Source of the DNA: Megamerina dolium
Taxonomy: Eukaryota; Arthropoda; Insecta; Diptera; Megamerinidae
NCBI GenBank assembly: GCA_963854835.1
Contig: OY978525.1
Location: 45,450,938 to 45,514,937 of the forward strand
Length of the DNA: 64,000 nt
Direction of reading: 5' to 3'
The translations under genes were made by a program, and so were the position numbers. Each line of letters starts with the position of its first letter. Positions within the stretch are counted from its first letter, which is position 1. Below the pieces are notes generated by a model. That model was not told where the DNA came from and ran no database searches. It was given only the letters and a program-made list of their open reading frames with translations. This document shows positions 1-10,621 of this stretch, in pieces.

Positions 1-14
1 AAATGAATGTATTG

Positions 15-1091
15 TTATTGTTGGGCATATCTGAAGTGTATAAGAGATACAGTAAGGGGTCCAACGCTTCCTTGAGGAACGCCAGCGTGAATATCGAATG
101 GATTTGTTGTGTAATCCTTGTGATGTACGAGAAATTGTCGTTTCGTGAGGTAGCTACTAAGCAATGAGGAGACATTTGCAGGCAGTAATAGTTTGAGTTT
201 GTAAATAAGGCCATCGTGCCATACTTTATCGAAAGCTTGAGTGATATCAAGAAAGACAGCTGAGCAATACTTATCAGAGTTACAATGCGGTGGACTTGCT
301 CTATGTGCCGTGCTGTTTTCTAAATCCAAACTGATGTTGGGGAATCAGTTGGTTGAGATTAATAAATGGAGTTATATTCATGACAAGTAGCTTTTCGAAT
401 ACTTTAGAGAGTATAGGCATGGGTCTGATAGGAGGTGTCTTTTCCTGGTTTTGCTATCATAATAATTTTTGAAGTTTTCCAGCATTTGAGATAGTGTTTA
501 ATACGAAGGATAGCATTGAAAATGTGCATGAGATGAATTACTGAAGCCGGAGTTAGCTCTTTTATCATTTTACCGGTAATTTGATCTGGACCAGGTGATT
601 TTTTTGGGTTTAAATCTTTATAAATTGCTTTGATTATGTTCTTTTTTTTAATTTTGAGCGTTATTGAGCAAGGTTGAGAAGTTAATATTGGTAATGAGGA
701 CTGTGAAGAGGGTGGATTGGGTGTAAACACACCTTTTAGGTGGTCTGCAAAAGCCAAACCCTTCTCACAGTTGCTTTTAGCTCACTTACCGTCGCTCAAA
801 AGGATGGGGGAATCAGTGAGAATTTTTTTTTGCTGATTTCCACAAAGAGTAGTCTGACGCTTCACCAGGTGTTAATTTGGCTATGTATTCTTCCAAATCT
901 TTGTTGTTTTTATTTTTTAGGGCTTGCTTTAACTGTGTTTTCAGATTCGGTGATCTGAATTCTTGCCATTGCCTTCGGAGTCTTCTTTTCTGTCTTACTA
1001 CCAATTTAATGTCGGCTGGTGTGTATAGGCTATAGTTTGATTGCTTGCATACCCATGTGCAGGTGGCTGAGCTGAGAGCTAATGAGAGCAA
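15..1091 (-). pseudogene. Jockey-like LINE reverse transcriptase, decayed and cut by window edge
   Basis: Three consecutive minus-strand pieces read as one reverse transcriptase of the jockey group. 1091-813 is the basic linker ahead of the RT domain. 757-404 holds the first RT block, including KSPGPDQITGKMIKEL. 329-15 holds the palm start DITQAFDKVWHDG and the block GVPQGSVGPL. Residues resembling the LSKVFEKLL and QFGFR blocks are readable across 330-403, so the pieces are contiguous and only frame-broken. The catalytic YADD box should lie below position 1, outside the window. RT of this group copies element RNA at a nicked chromosomal target. The frameshifts make this a dead copy. Assignment to non-LTR RT is secure; the exact clade is inference. 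Confidence 0.8.
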
Positions 1092-1204
1092 CTGGTGGAA
1101 TTTTTCCAGTACTGAGTCTCCATCGTGTCCATTTCTTAATACAGTATTTAGAGGAAGATGAGAATTTACATATTTCTTGAATTTCTTCTTCTTTTTCGCT
1201 TTAA

Positions 1205-1345
1205 AAAAAAAAATAAATAAATATGTGGCACTTAAAGCCCCAAAGGGCTCATTGGCCGAGCTTCTCTTCCATTACTGTTGTGCGTCTTAAATTTTGGACA
1301 GTATTAGAATGGACCAACCAAATAGGTCTTGTAGGTTACACAGTC
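1205..1345 (-). repeat. tRNA-derived SINE, 3' tail fragment
   Basis: The segment beginning atatgtggcacttaaagccc and running through cttccattactgttgtgcgt matches the tail region of SINE copies near 6400, 53650, 53950 and (opposite strand) 40050. An A-rich stretch at about 1202 lies beyond the 3' end. The tRNA-like head is missing. Orientation is minus because the tail is at the low coordinate. Confidence 0.7.
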
Positions 1346-2045
1346 AGTGACCGCTCTACTAGATTTAGTTTGACACGTTTGACCACTAAGATGGCTTCTG
1401 TATTTCTCCCTCTTTCCTAAAATGATAACTTTTACCTATGGAGTGATTAAGAGTTTGGGTGAGTGTTTCCACCATTTGATCTAACTTGCTAGCTGTGGTG
1501 AAGAAGCTGTGAAGAATTGGATATCAAGAGTTCTTGGACATTGTGCCTGAATTAATGAAAAGTGTCAGCCATTTTAGAAAGTTGAAAGTTGAAAATTGAA
1601 AGTTTATAGAGCCGAAAAAAGCCAAATTTTCTTTAAATATGTCACTCTTTTAAGTGTGACATTAAGTGTGTGTTTCTGTCATCCCGTATTACTAGTGCTA
1701 CGAGAGCTTTCGGTTCAATTAAATATACTGACTAACTTACATATCCATTACAATCGATTGTAGCAATATGTAGAATGGTTCGCCATTCACATCTTATCTC
1801 TGCACGCTGACATCAGTTAGAAATTCTAAGCACAGTAAGGTTCTCCCGTCACAGAGTGGGCAATTCGTCTTCGCCAGCGGCGTTTAATTAATAACTTTAA
1901 AAGTAAAATAGATATTTTGAGCCCTGTTTTTTTGTATTAAAAAATTAAAACTACAAATTAAAAAATTATAAAAAATAAAACAAATAAATTTTAACAAAAA
2001 ATTTTTTAATAAATCTCAACCAAAATTATTACAAAAAAAAAAAAT
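1346..2045. other. No recognisable gene
   Basis: AT-rich sequence. Only short open frames are present and none resembles a protein I know. From about 1900 to 2045 it is mostly A and T runs. Confidence 0.5.
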
Positions 2046-2049
2046 CGGA

Positions 2050-3043
2050 ATCTGAGTTGCCAGAGTATGACAAATCAGTTTTCAGATTCTTCATTAAAAG
2101 CAAGCTCATATCATCTTCGTCCAACATAATTTTTTTTGCAAAGGAAATTGAAGAACTATTGGACAATGAGGCTAATAAAGGACCGGAAGAATCTAAAAGT
2201 GCGTTTCTGGTATCCTCCATTGTATTTTGTGCGGCTTTCGCGCATATCTCGGTAATTCTGCTTTCTGGCTTCAAGTGCTTCCTCGGGCATCATACCATTT
2301 GGAAGTGTCCAATGGGCTATAATGTCTGTTCCATGAATCAAAATAGACGATGCATGCAAAACCAGGAGTATAAACGAACAAAACTTTCAATAGTTCCATA
2401 GCATAAGTCCGAAATGCTTCAGTTTTGTGTCATACCCTCAGGTCAGTGCAATGCAGATTACACTGAATCGATGTATTAAAAGTTTAGATGTCGGAAAAAT
2501 GTTTTTGCCTTGTTTCCGTTGTTGGTAATAAGTGAACTTGCCACTTTTGTATTGGAATTCCATACGAAATATGCAAGACACACTCCAAAAACCTAATCCA
2601 GGCGTGAAGACTTGATAACCCATATTCAAAGAGGTTTTAGTTATTTGGAAAACACTTCACCAAATTTAATTCGTTCACATAATTCGGTGTTACGCTACAG
2701 ATTCCGCATGTGTGGGAAGAGGACTCTGAGATAACGCGGCACTTTTGAGTCTTACTAGATAGTTCTGAAATAATTTTTCTGGATGTCCAACAGGTGGTTT
2801 TTCAATCAACTGCATTGGTATATCCAGCCATTCCTGGTAACGTTTCTCGAAATACACCTTATTTTTTACCACCTTACACCTTATTTTTTCATCTTTTAGC
2901 AAGCCTACTATTAAAACTACGCAGTTTTCAACAATTTCGTAATGCTGCTGCTTATTTAAAGTATCAATACTTATAACTGTGCCAAAAGCATAGTTTTCCA
3001 TAGCGAGAAAATTCTTTGTGTGGATACTAAAGCACAATAACAC
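2050..3043 (-). pseudogene. Decayed ORF of an unclassified repeat-associated insect protein family
   Basis: Minus-strand fragments in order: 3043-2690 (117 aa, containing KPPVGHPEKLFQNYLVRLKS), 2629-2438 (63 aa, with LGFWSVSCIFRMEFQYKSGK) and 2359-2057 in two frames (MMPEEALEARKQNYRDMRES, then RNALLDSSGPLLASLS). The EEA-EARK-YR block followed by an S-S-P-L-SL block, with a P-x-G-x-x-xxF-basic block far upstream, is a pattern I associate with uncharacterised multi-copy insect proteins that often sit in mobile DNA; this is recollection, not a search. No catalytic motif is visible. At least two frameshifts make it a pseudogene. A decayed cellular gene is also possible. Confidence 0.4.
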
Positions 3044-3252
3044 CCACAGAAAAAGTTAAGTTTAGTCTGAATACGGTTGAATTTGATAAAGTTCTACTCC
3101 ACGAAAGACAGGTATACGCTACCAGGAACAAGTTGTTAACACACTTAAAGCGGGTCACTAACATTGACTCGTTATGCAATACATACATACCTTGATATAA
3201 ATAAAAACATACACTGTTATGTAAACAAATACATATATTTTGCACATATTAG

Positions 3253-3393
3253 CCTGGTCCAATTCCCGGAATGCGTCCACCTTTGGGAGCTGGATCTTTG
3301 CACCAACCACAAGCAAAGGGAAATAGCATGGGATTCATAATGCCTTTATATACAATAGGAATTATTCTATTCTTTGGATATACTATTGTCAAG
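3253..3393 (+). CDS. RIC3: RIC-3 exon: proline-rich segment and transmembrane helix
   Basis: The exon follows an AG at 3251-3252 and stays open for 47 codons to the GT at 3394. It begins PGPIPGMRPPLGAG, a Pro/Gly-rich linker, and continues GNSMGFIMPLYTIGII followed by LFFGYTIVK. The GxxMPLYTIGIIxFFxYTI block is the most conserved signature of RIC-3 proteins and forms their second hydrophobic segment in the ER membrane. The reading frame is closed upstream by TAG at 3250-3252, which is itself part of the acceptor. The donor GTGATT is weaker than GTAAGT. The phase at the start cannot be known without the previous exon. Confidence 0.85.
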
Positions 3394-3472
3394 GTGATTA
3401 TATTACTATCCACGTAAAAATCTATTAGGAATTATTTGTTTAAAAATTTTGTGAATATTTTAATTTCTACAG

Positions 3473-3599
3473 GTAGCCTTAAGGAAGTCTGTACCAAATG
3501 CTCCGTATGGTTCACTATCATCGGACTCAAGTTTTCGAAATGAAGTGTTTGGGCGTGAAGATGGTCGACATGTCGAGAGTGTCGGCAGATCTCGACTTG
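3473..3599 (+). CDS. RIC3: RIC-3 exon: post-membrane charged segment
   Basis: A pyrimidine-rich tract and CAG end at 3472. The exon reads VALRKSVPNAPYGSLSSDSS followed by FRNEVFGREDGRH and ends in phase 1 at a good donor, GTAAGA (3600). The preceding intron is only 79 bp, a typical short fly intron. The basic residues just after the membrane helix, followed by a polar stretch, match the RIC-3 layout, in which this region faces away from the membrane next to the coiled coil. The next annotated exon joins in phase with or without the microexon at 3677. Confidence 0.82.
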
Positions 3600-3676
3600 G
3601 TAAGATAATATCAAAATCATATTATTTGATTGCAGCTTTTAACATTAATAAAATTTGCATTATTTGTGCAATACAG

Positions 3677-3697
3677 GGTGGGATGAGCATCAAACAA
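3677..3697 (+). CDS. RIC3: RIC-3 microexon of 21 nt (probable cassette)
   Basis: Twenty-one bases lie between a consensus acceptor (AATACAG, ending 3676) and a consensus donor (GTAAGATT, from 3698). Using the one-base overhang of the previous exon it adds GWDEHQT and leaves a one-base overhang again, so it can be included or skipped without changing frame. It is too short for ORF-based detection. Drosophila ric-3 is reported to be alternatively spliced, which makes a cassette microexon plausible here. That it is used is inference. Confidence 0.6.
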
Positions 3698-4074
3698 GTA
3701 AGATTCCATTTATAAAAGCTGAATTGATTTTTTCAGTCATTTTAAAATATGTCCTACTTTTGAATAAAGATACTTACGATTTTTAAATTTCACGATCTTT
3801 CGATCAATACAGCTTGGTATATTTACTATTTGAGGTAGAATAACTCGAAGTTTCGTTATTCGGGACGTAATACACATAATAAGCAGCATAGAAAGTATGA
3901 AAATTAAAATAGAACATTTTGTCTAAAAGAATTACATATCTATTTCACAAGCTGTCGTAAGCTGCTGTATCGTTGTATAGTTTTATGCATGGTGTAATAA
4001 AACTAAGGCGGTATCATCGGAAGGATGTTTGTTGCAATTTCGACAATTTCTGCATTCGTACTAGAAGTGACGTT
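3698..4074. other. Start of the 31-kb intron; nothing recognised
   Basis: AT-rich intron sequence after the microexon donor. No open frame or repeat family is recognised before the RTE tail at 4075. Confidence 0.55.
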
Positions 4075-4076
4075 CT

Positions 4077-6362
4077 TCTTCTTCTTCTTATGTGGCCATA
4101 ACAACCGATGATCGATTTAGGCCGAACATATAATGCGGCGCCATTCTTCTCTGTTCTTCGCTTGCTGACGCCAATTAAATATTCCAAGCGCCCCCAGGTT
4201 ACCCAAAACTTGGTCCTTCGAACGGAGGTTTGTTCTTCCTCTTCTTCTGCGTCCTCCAGCGGGTGCCAATTTAAATACCCTTCTCGTTGGAGCGTTTTCT
4301 TCCATTCGCTCGACATGATCCAGTCAGCGCAGTCGCTGGATTTTGATCCGCCTCACCATGTCAATGTCAGCGTATAGCTCATACAGCTCATCCTGTGCAT
4401 AACTTTTCTTTCCTTTCATCCGTGGTAGAAATAGTCCAGGCTTCTGGCCCATATGTTAGGACAGGAATAATGAGGGGCTTGTAGAGTGTGATTTTCAATC
4501 TTCGAGAGGATTCGACTACTCAGTTGCTTACTCAGCCCAAAGTAACACCAGTTAGCAAGAGTTATTCTACGCATGATCTCCAGGTTGACGTAATTACAGT
4601 TGGTGATGCTGGCTCCAAGATAGACAAAGTCCTTCACCACCTCGAAAGTGTAATTGTAAACAGTCACGCGTTGTCCAAGACGCCGGGACTCTGTTCCTAG
4701 ACACTAGGTACTAGGCCCTCGTTTACCGTAAGCCCTATTCGACGTGACTCTCGTTCCAATTCAGAGAATGCTGCACTGACTGCTCGCAAGCAATATCGTC
4801 GGCAACTTTTATCTTCAACTTTTGTTGAAGATAGTGCCCTTATGTCGTAAATCTGCAGCTCGTATAATTTTCTCCATATTAAGGTTCAACAAGTCACACG
4901 ATAACGAATCACCTTGCCTGAAACCTCGTTCGGTATTAAATGGAGGGGAGAGGTCCTTCCCAATTTTCACTCCACAACGAGAGTTACGCAGTGTCGTTCT
5001 GCAAAGTCGAATGAGTTTTGCATGTATACCAAATTCAGGCATGGTTGTGTGGAGGTAATACCTTATCGTACTGTCGAAAGCGGCTTTATATGATGAATAG
5101 GTGATGTGTGCCGATCTGTTTTTCTTGGGTCTTTTCCAGGATTTGGGGTAGTGTGAAAATTTGATCGATGGTGGCTTTATTCGGTCTGAATCCACACTGA
5201 TAAGGTCCAATCAGATTGCTGAGCATAGGCTTCAATCTTTCACACAATACGCACGATAAGACCTTGTATGTTATGCTCAGGAGACTTATGCCACGGTAGT
5301 TGGTGCAAATTTCTTATATACGGAGCAGAGAACACTGACACTCCAATCATCGGGCAGATTCCCATTTCCGCCACGACAGTAAGGCTCCGGGATTTAAAAC
5401 GCCACTCAGACGCTTGATTTTCTCAAAGAATTTTCGAGTCTTATTCCTGTTTCTATACATCTCGATCTCCTTACACTCGAGTTTTTCTAGCTCTCTTTAC
5501 ATACTCCTGAAAATACTTCCTCTTCTCTCTATACCGCTCCTTAACAGCTCGCGTGGCACCTACACGCGAGCGGTAGCGTTGTGACACTCCTGATCATACC
5601 ACTTATTCCTCAGAGGCCGGTAACAGCAGTAGTTATGGAGTGGGATATGTGTGTCCACTATGCGCATGTATCATTAAGAGGAGTTTTTTGCATAAGCAGA
5701 TCCGATAATCGAGTGGTAAATGTGTTTGCTGTCTCTGGCGATTGCAGCTTATTGATGTCAAGCTTTCTCTGTGTGGGACTTCGTTTGTTCTTTGCGACAT
5801 ATAAACGTGTTCGTACTTTAGCACCTTAGTGATCCGAGTCGATGTTGGCACCACGGACCGATTTCACATCCATCACGTGATCAATTTGGTTTCTCGTTCG
5901 CTGATCAGGAGACAATCATGTCGTTTTGTGGATATCGAGATGCTGGAATCTGGTACTACTAATTACCATGTTTTGTGCTGCGGCGAAGTCGATCAGCCTC
6001 ATTCCGATATCAGAAGTCTTTTGGTGGAGGCTGAATTTTCCGACAGTAGGTACCCTCCATACCTACCCTGGCATTGAAATCGCCAAGCACGATTTTAATG
6101 TCGTGGGGAGTGTTGAGGGCTGCGGTCATAAGTTTTTTCGACGCGCTGAAAGCTCTCTTTGGTCGCATCGTCTTTCTCATCCGTCGGAGCGTGGGCACTG
6201 ATTAGACTGATGTTAAAAAATTTGTCTCTGATGCGCATTGTGGCCAGCCGTTCGTTCACAGGCGTGAAATGTGAGACCAGGTGTCGGAGTCTCTTGCTGA
6301 CCAAAAATGCACATCCTAGTTCGTGCCTCTCCACATGGCAACTATAGTAGATGACACAGGAT
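4077..6362 (-). pseudogene. RTE-type LINE, old 5'-truncated copy with (GAA)n tail
   Basis: Read on the minus strand this runs from endonuclease remnants (about 6334-6010, with IKIVLGDFNARVG) through RT (5210-4815, including GFRQGDSLSCDLLNL) to the C-terminal region (4667-4117, with ENAPTRRVFKLAPAGGRRRR). It ends in ATAAGAAGAAG repeats at 4091-4075. The element encodes an AP-like endonuclease and RT that together nick DNA and copy the element RNA. Compared with the near full-length copy at 47930-51305 it is shorter, shows many frameshifts and stops, and has clearly lower identity, so it is an older insertion. The 5' end is lost near 6362. The tail type differs from the (TAAG)n of the other internal copies. 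Confidence 0.82.
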
Positions 6363-6394
6363 ATGTCACACAGATGTCATAGTTATTATACATA

Positions 6395-6612
6395 AAATAA
6401 AAATAAATATGTAGCACTTAAAGCCCTGAAGGTCTCATTGGCCTAGCTTCTCTTCCATTACTGTTGTGCGTGTTAAATTTTAGACAGTATTAGAAGGGAC
6501 CTATTTATTTTAGCCGGTTCCGAATGGCAGAACCCTTGTGACATAACTTTTTCTGAGCTTTGTCACAGAGTTCTTTTAGAAGCTTTTTCATGGCCAGTTG
6601 TAAATAGATTTG
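6395..6612 (-). repeat. tRNA-derived SINE, head missing
   Basis: Starts aaataaatatgtagcactta, then cttctcttccattactgttg, agccggttccgaatggcaga and ctttgtcacagagttctttt. The same blocks occur in the same order at 53945-54170 and, reversed, at 39960-40115. Minus orientation; the tRNA-like head is absent. Confidence 0.75.
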
Positions 6613-7255
6613 ATTAAATAAATTATTGCTGTATGTAGTTGTACAAAATAAGTGTTAAACATATTTCCGTTTTTAATACATAGTTATTTTTTTAGCTTTA
6701 ATATGGCAACACTCCATATTTTGAAGTTCAATGGAAAAGAAATTGAACTAAATTGGGAAATATTTTTTGTAAAGTCGCCAAAGAATTTTCGATTTTATTT
6801 TTTAAAGTAAAAGAGTTTTGAATCTAGCTTGATCCGCCTTACTTTTTAAAATTAAATATTAAATTACGAAACGAGTATATTTAGGTATTTGTATATGCAT
6901 ATGAATAAAATAATTTCCATTTATTTTTATTAGTGAAAAGGAAAACAAATAATAGTAACTCGTGAGAAAGGCGAAATAAATGAAAAATTTACTTACCAAC
7001 AATATGTAAAAACTATACCAAATATGTGTATCAGAGGAAAATTCATTTGATTCTTCTTCTTTTCCTTATTATCGTCATACAATAATATCAGTAGGTGTAT
7101 ACACACATACACATGCTCGTGTAGTCGATCGCTATAACGACAGAGAAAGAAGAAACAATCAAATGAAATTTCACTGAACGTAAAATGTAGCGTTATAGGA
7201 ATTTTACATTGTATATTAATTCTTGCTTTATACATAGATATGTACTAAAGGTGCA
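6613..7255. other. AT-rich intron sequence, nothing recognised
   Basis: Short open frames only, for example 7235-6993 minus, with biased composition and no recognisable motif. Confidence 0.5.
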
Positions 7256-7621
7256 TGACTTGCCAACGTAAGGCATGAAAAACCAATCGACGCTTGATCA
7301 ACTAATGTTGCGATTAGTCAATACGTATACGTAGGTAACGGATCAGCTGTTCCGATCTATATCATACAAAAGCCATAAGAGCGATTAGTCAAAACGGATT
7401 GGTAGGTCACGTAACGTTGAAATCTGTAGATTTTAGATTTTCAACGGAGTTAATGTCAAAAATGAGACTTGATGGAATTCAATGTAGGGATTATTCATTC
7501 TCTTTTCTCTCATTTATATTTGTATTCTGTATTATATCTAGTCATCTCTTTCCTACTCGTTGTATTTCTAATGATCATTTATTATCAGATCTTTGAACTC
7601 GTTAGACGTCAAAATAACAAG

Positions 7622-8185
7622 ATGGGCGATGAAAAATTTATTAATTTAGTACAAAGCAACGAAATAATTTATAATAAATACAATGTATTTTACAAATTTC
7701 CCGAAAAAAAGAGCAGTGTGGAGGAGTATTGACAAAGAAATGGGGATGACAGGTATGTATAGCAAAACTATTTTACAATTTATACACGTTTATTGTGTAG
7801 ATGAATTGTGTATAAGAAGATGGATCACTTTTAGGGACAGATATGTGAGGGAGTATATATATGTAGGTATATATATTTTAATATAGAAAAACGTATTTGT
7901 AGTGTACGATGCACAACTAATATATTATCCAGCAACGAGCTAGCAGGTTGTGGTCCTCAAATCTTTCTGGATATTTCGCCAATACCATCACCTCTTCTAT
8001 CGCCATCTCCAGCACCACCTACACCATCAGCACCACCACCAACATCATAGGCCGCTGCGAGTAAAAGAAAGAGAGTGAATTTAGAGGCTATAGAAGCATT
8101 CACGAAAGTTTGTGCGGCACGAGTAGCCAATATCAGCGCTCAGCATGATGAAGTTGTGAAGAGCAATACAACCCAGAACTATTGA
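7622..8185 (+). pseudogene. MADF-domain protein of the Harbinger element
   Basis: The frame opens at ATG 7622 with MGDEKFINLVQSNEIIYNKY and NVFYKFPEKK, the start of a MADF domain (a Myb/SANT-like DNA-binding fold). A frameshift near 7715 moves it to VWRSIDKEMGM, the expected next helix. After a gap that may be an intron (GTATGT at 7752), 7930-8185 encodes a Pro/Ser-rich stretch with one stop and then AAASKRKRVNLEAIEAFTK followed by VCAARVANISAQ. Accessory proteins of PIF/Harbinger elements have this N-terminal DNA-binding plus C-terminal helical layout. Broken by at least one frameshift and one stop. Confidence 0.55.
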
Positions 8186-8493
8186 CTCGTAATTTTCGGA
8201 AGTGCATTCAATAGTGCTACGCAGTACTCGCCAACAAGTAGTCAAGATACCAAAACTATTTTCAATGACTACGTGCTCGAGAAATCCTATAATTAAATAT
8301 TCGCTTTATTCTTGTAAGTTTAGTACCAGGATTTGGTCGCATGATGTTTGTCCTCAATGGAAACGCAGCATCTCCAACGAAAAAATGTGGAAAGTGTTCG
8401 GGTGATTGCGTGGACAACGGAACGCTGCATTTGCGTGTTACTGAGTATAGCTTGCTTAAAAGGCGAGCTCTTAAAAATACCTTTTAATAAAAT

Positions 8494-9235
8494 TCAGGTT
8501 ACTATGATACATATGTATTTGAAGAAATTATATTTGAACATACCTCCATAGCTCTGGCTACCGAAGCTTCCAACGCTTATCGACGTAAAGGTATATTTTG
8601 CGTCGCACGTAGCCATCAAAACAATGCTGTAAAATTTCTTATAATTATAGTACATTGTTCCAGATTCTGCCGGACACTTTATGCTGATGTGCTTTCCATC
8701 TATTGCACCTACACAACATGGAATATTCCACACTTGCATGAAGTCAGCAGCAATGTCCTTATATTGGACTTCTGATGGATGGCTGACGTAAATTGAGGAA
8801 AGTGCACACCACAATGCCTCACAAGTTCCGAGAATTATATTACGAATCGAAGTTTTCCCCAATTTGTGACTTCATACAATGCTTTGCACAGATGCTCCAT
8901 GCGCCATGCATCTTAAAATAAGAACACACATTATTGACTATAAAACGTAATTTCACTTCTTACTTACAATAGTATAGCAAGGCGTTCCTCTGGGCCAATT
9001 CTTTGTCTGGACTTCCGCAATGAATTTCCCACATGACGCAATAGCAATTCAAATAGAGGACGCGACATCCAGTATGTACGTAGAACTGTTGTCAATCCAA
9101 TTTCTTTATTTGTTTTTTTAAACTTTGAAAAGGTATCCATTGTTCGACCAATCGGAATTAATTGGACTAACTCGCCATCTTTTCTGTTGCGTCTATTTCC
9201 ACATCACTTACTTCCATTTTAAATGTTTATGGTTT
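8494..9235 (-). pseudogene. HARBI1-like DDE transposase, broken
   Basis: 8862-8494 encodes 122 aa with GKTSIRNIILGTCEALWCAL, then CVGAIDGKHISIKCP, NYKKFYSIVLMATCDAKY and SVGSFGSQSYGGMF. The first catalytic aspartate is in the VGAIDGKH motif and the second is expected in the ATCDAKY region. The N-terminal part continues out of frame at about 9235-9000 (MSRPLFELLLRHVGN then GPEERLAIL). The C-terminal third with the catalytic glutamate is missing, as the frame ends at 8494 and plausible coding sequence is not seen beyond. Family known function: cut-and-paste transposition into 3-bp targets. Defective here. Confidence 0.78.
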
Positions 9236-9887
9236 TTATTTGTATTATTAAGATACATTTCTTGTGAATAGCACGACACAATGCACGTCTGTATATGTAC
9301 ACTTATATTCTACGTATATAAGATACAACACAACAGAATAAAATTATTTGTTTTGACGTGTTGACTAATCGCACTACGGTTTCTATGTTACCTTACTTTA
9401 CTTTCCCTTACCTTATTGCATTGATTTTCTCCGCTACGAGCAACGTCTACGTCACCGTCATACGGTGGTGAGTTTTCGTTTACACGACATTCCCATAAGA
9501 TAAGTGGTGTCAGCTGACACGTTCTACGTTTTTACGTCGGTCGCTAGTTGCAGCATAATACAAATCATCAGTGCCTGTCATGAAAAGCAACAACAATTAT
9601 AACGTACAACATACTCGTAGTACTCTCAAATATTCGTATATTTGAAGAGAAAAAACGGATGTATGGAATATTTCTTGCACAAGAAATGAGTGGGGTATTC
9701 TATTTGCCTGATATTTTACTCGCAGTCATTCTCATTCTATTTAGATATGCTTTGCAAATATTGTACATGTTTTGAGACTAAAGAGAATCATTCGAAAACC
9801 AAATACATTTTCGCAGCTCTTTAATACAGAATAGCTCTTAAGTTAAGTGCCCATAACGATAACAATAATTGCTGTTGAACAGTTATA

Positions 9888-10411
9888 ACCTAGACAGACG
9901 GCAGCCTAATTCCGGATTACCGGCGCACTTAATCCGAATAAAATAATAACCTGACAGACGGCAGTATTGCGGATTAACTAAACGGCTGATTGATGTTTTA
10001 TTAGGTCTGTCCACTTACATTACTATCACTATCAATTTCTGTCATCTATCACTCTCGATATGAGAAAATCTACAAGAAGTACGTGAACTGGAAACTATCA
10101 GAAACTTGTAAATTGGTATTCACCGTTCGTAATTGACAGCTGGATTTATTTGGTCGCCAACACTTTTCATGTTGAAAACTGTTAACAATTGTTGAAAGTA
10201 TTTTGTTTTCGAACACACCTAATATTTTGTAAAATGGATGGAGAAAAATTCACAATAGATAATTTTCAGCAGTGTTGCCATAGCAAATTTCCCTAAACCT
10301 CTTTTATTTTGAGAATTAACTCATAAAGTTTATGCGGATTAGCTGCAGTTAATTCCCGAGTTAATTCGAATTAACTCGGTAATCCGGAATTAGGCTGCCG
10401 TCTGTCTAGGC
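9888..10411. mobile_element. 524-bp MITE, copy 1, TA-flanked
   Basis: Left end acctagacagacggcagcct matches the inverted right end at 10377-10411 (rc gcctagacagacggcagcct). TA dinucleotides at 9886-9887 and 10412-10413 are the likely target duplication. A second, shortened copy of the terminal motif (cctgacagacggcag) lies 60 bp inside the left end. The copy at 40754-41277 has the same length and opposite orientation. No coding capacity. Confidence 0.85.
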
Positions 10412-10607
10412 TATTACTGTCCCGAGCTAATCAAATTAATTAATTTTGAAGTAAAACTTCAAAATTTAAGAATTTAAAAATAAAATATGTGGTAGCACAA
10501 AAAACATGTTATAAACTACCTACGTATGTATTTATAATATAAATACATATATTTTGAAATTTCAGAAGGATGCAGATTAAAACTTTCGAATACTTGCTTA
10601 TAGTTAT

Positions 10608-10621
10608 ATATTGGGTTACTT
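10608..10621. repeat. Target-site duplication of the RTE insertion (left copy)
   Basis: atattgggttactt occurs here and again at 11903-11916, immediately bounding the RTE copy. Confidence 0.85.

Larger units (their letters stand above)
7256..9400. mobile_element. PIF/Harbinger DNA transposon remnant
   Basis: Two divergent gene remnants define it: a MADF-type DNA-binding protein on + (7622-8185) and a HARBI1-like transposase on - (9235-8494). Carrying these two proteins is the usual layout of PIF/Harbinger elements, in which the MADF or Myb-like protein helps bring the transposase to the nucleus and the termini. The motif GCGATTAGTCAA, followed by AnACG or TACG, appears at about 7310 and 7381 on + and inverted at about 9362, suggesting subterminal repeats. 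Exact termini and the 3-bp target duplication could not be fixed, so the ends given are approximate. Confidence 0.65.

Noticed and set aside
1..3250. RIC-3 first exons (start codon and first transmembrane segment)
   Set aside because: I looked on the + strand and found no stretch with the expected hydrophobic helix and splice donor; they are probably upstream of the window.
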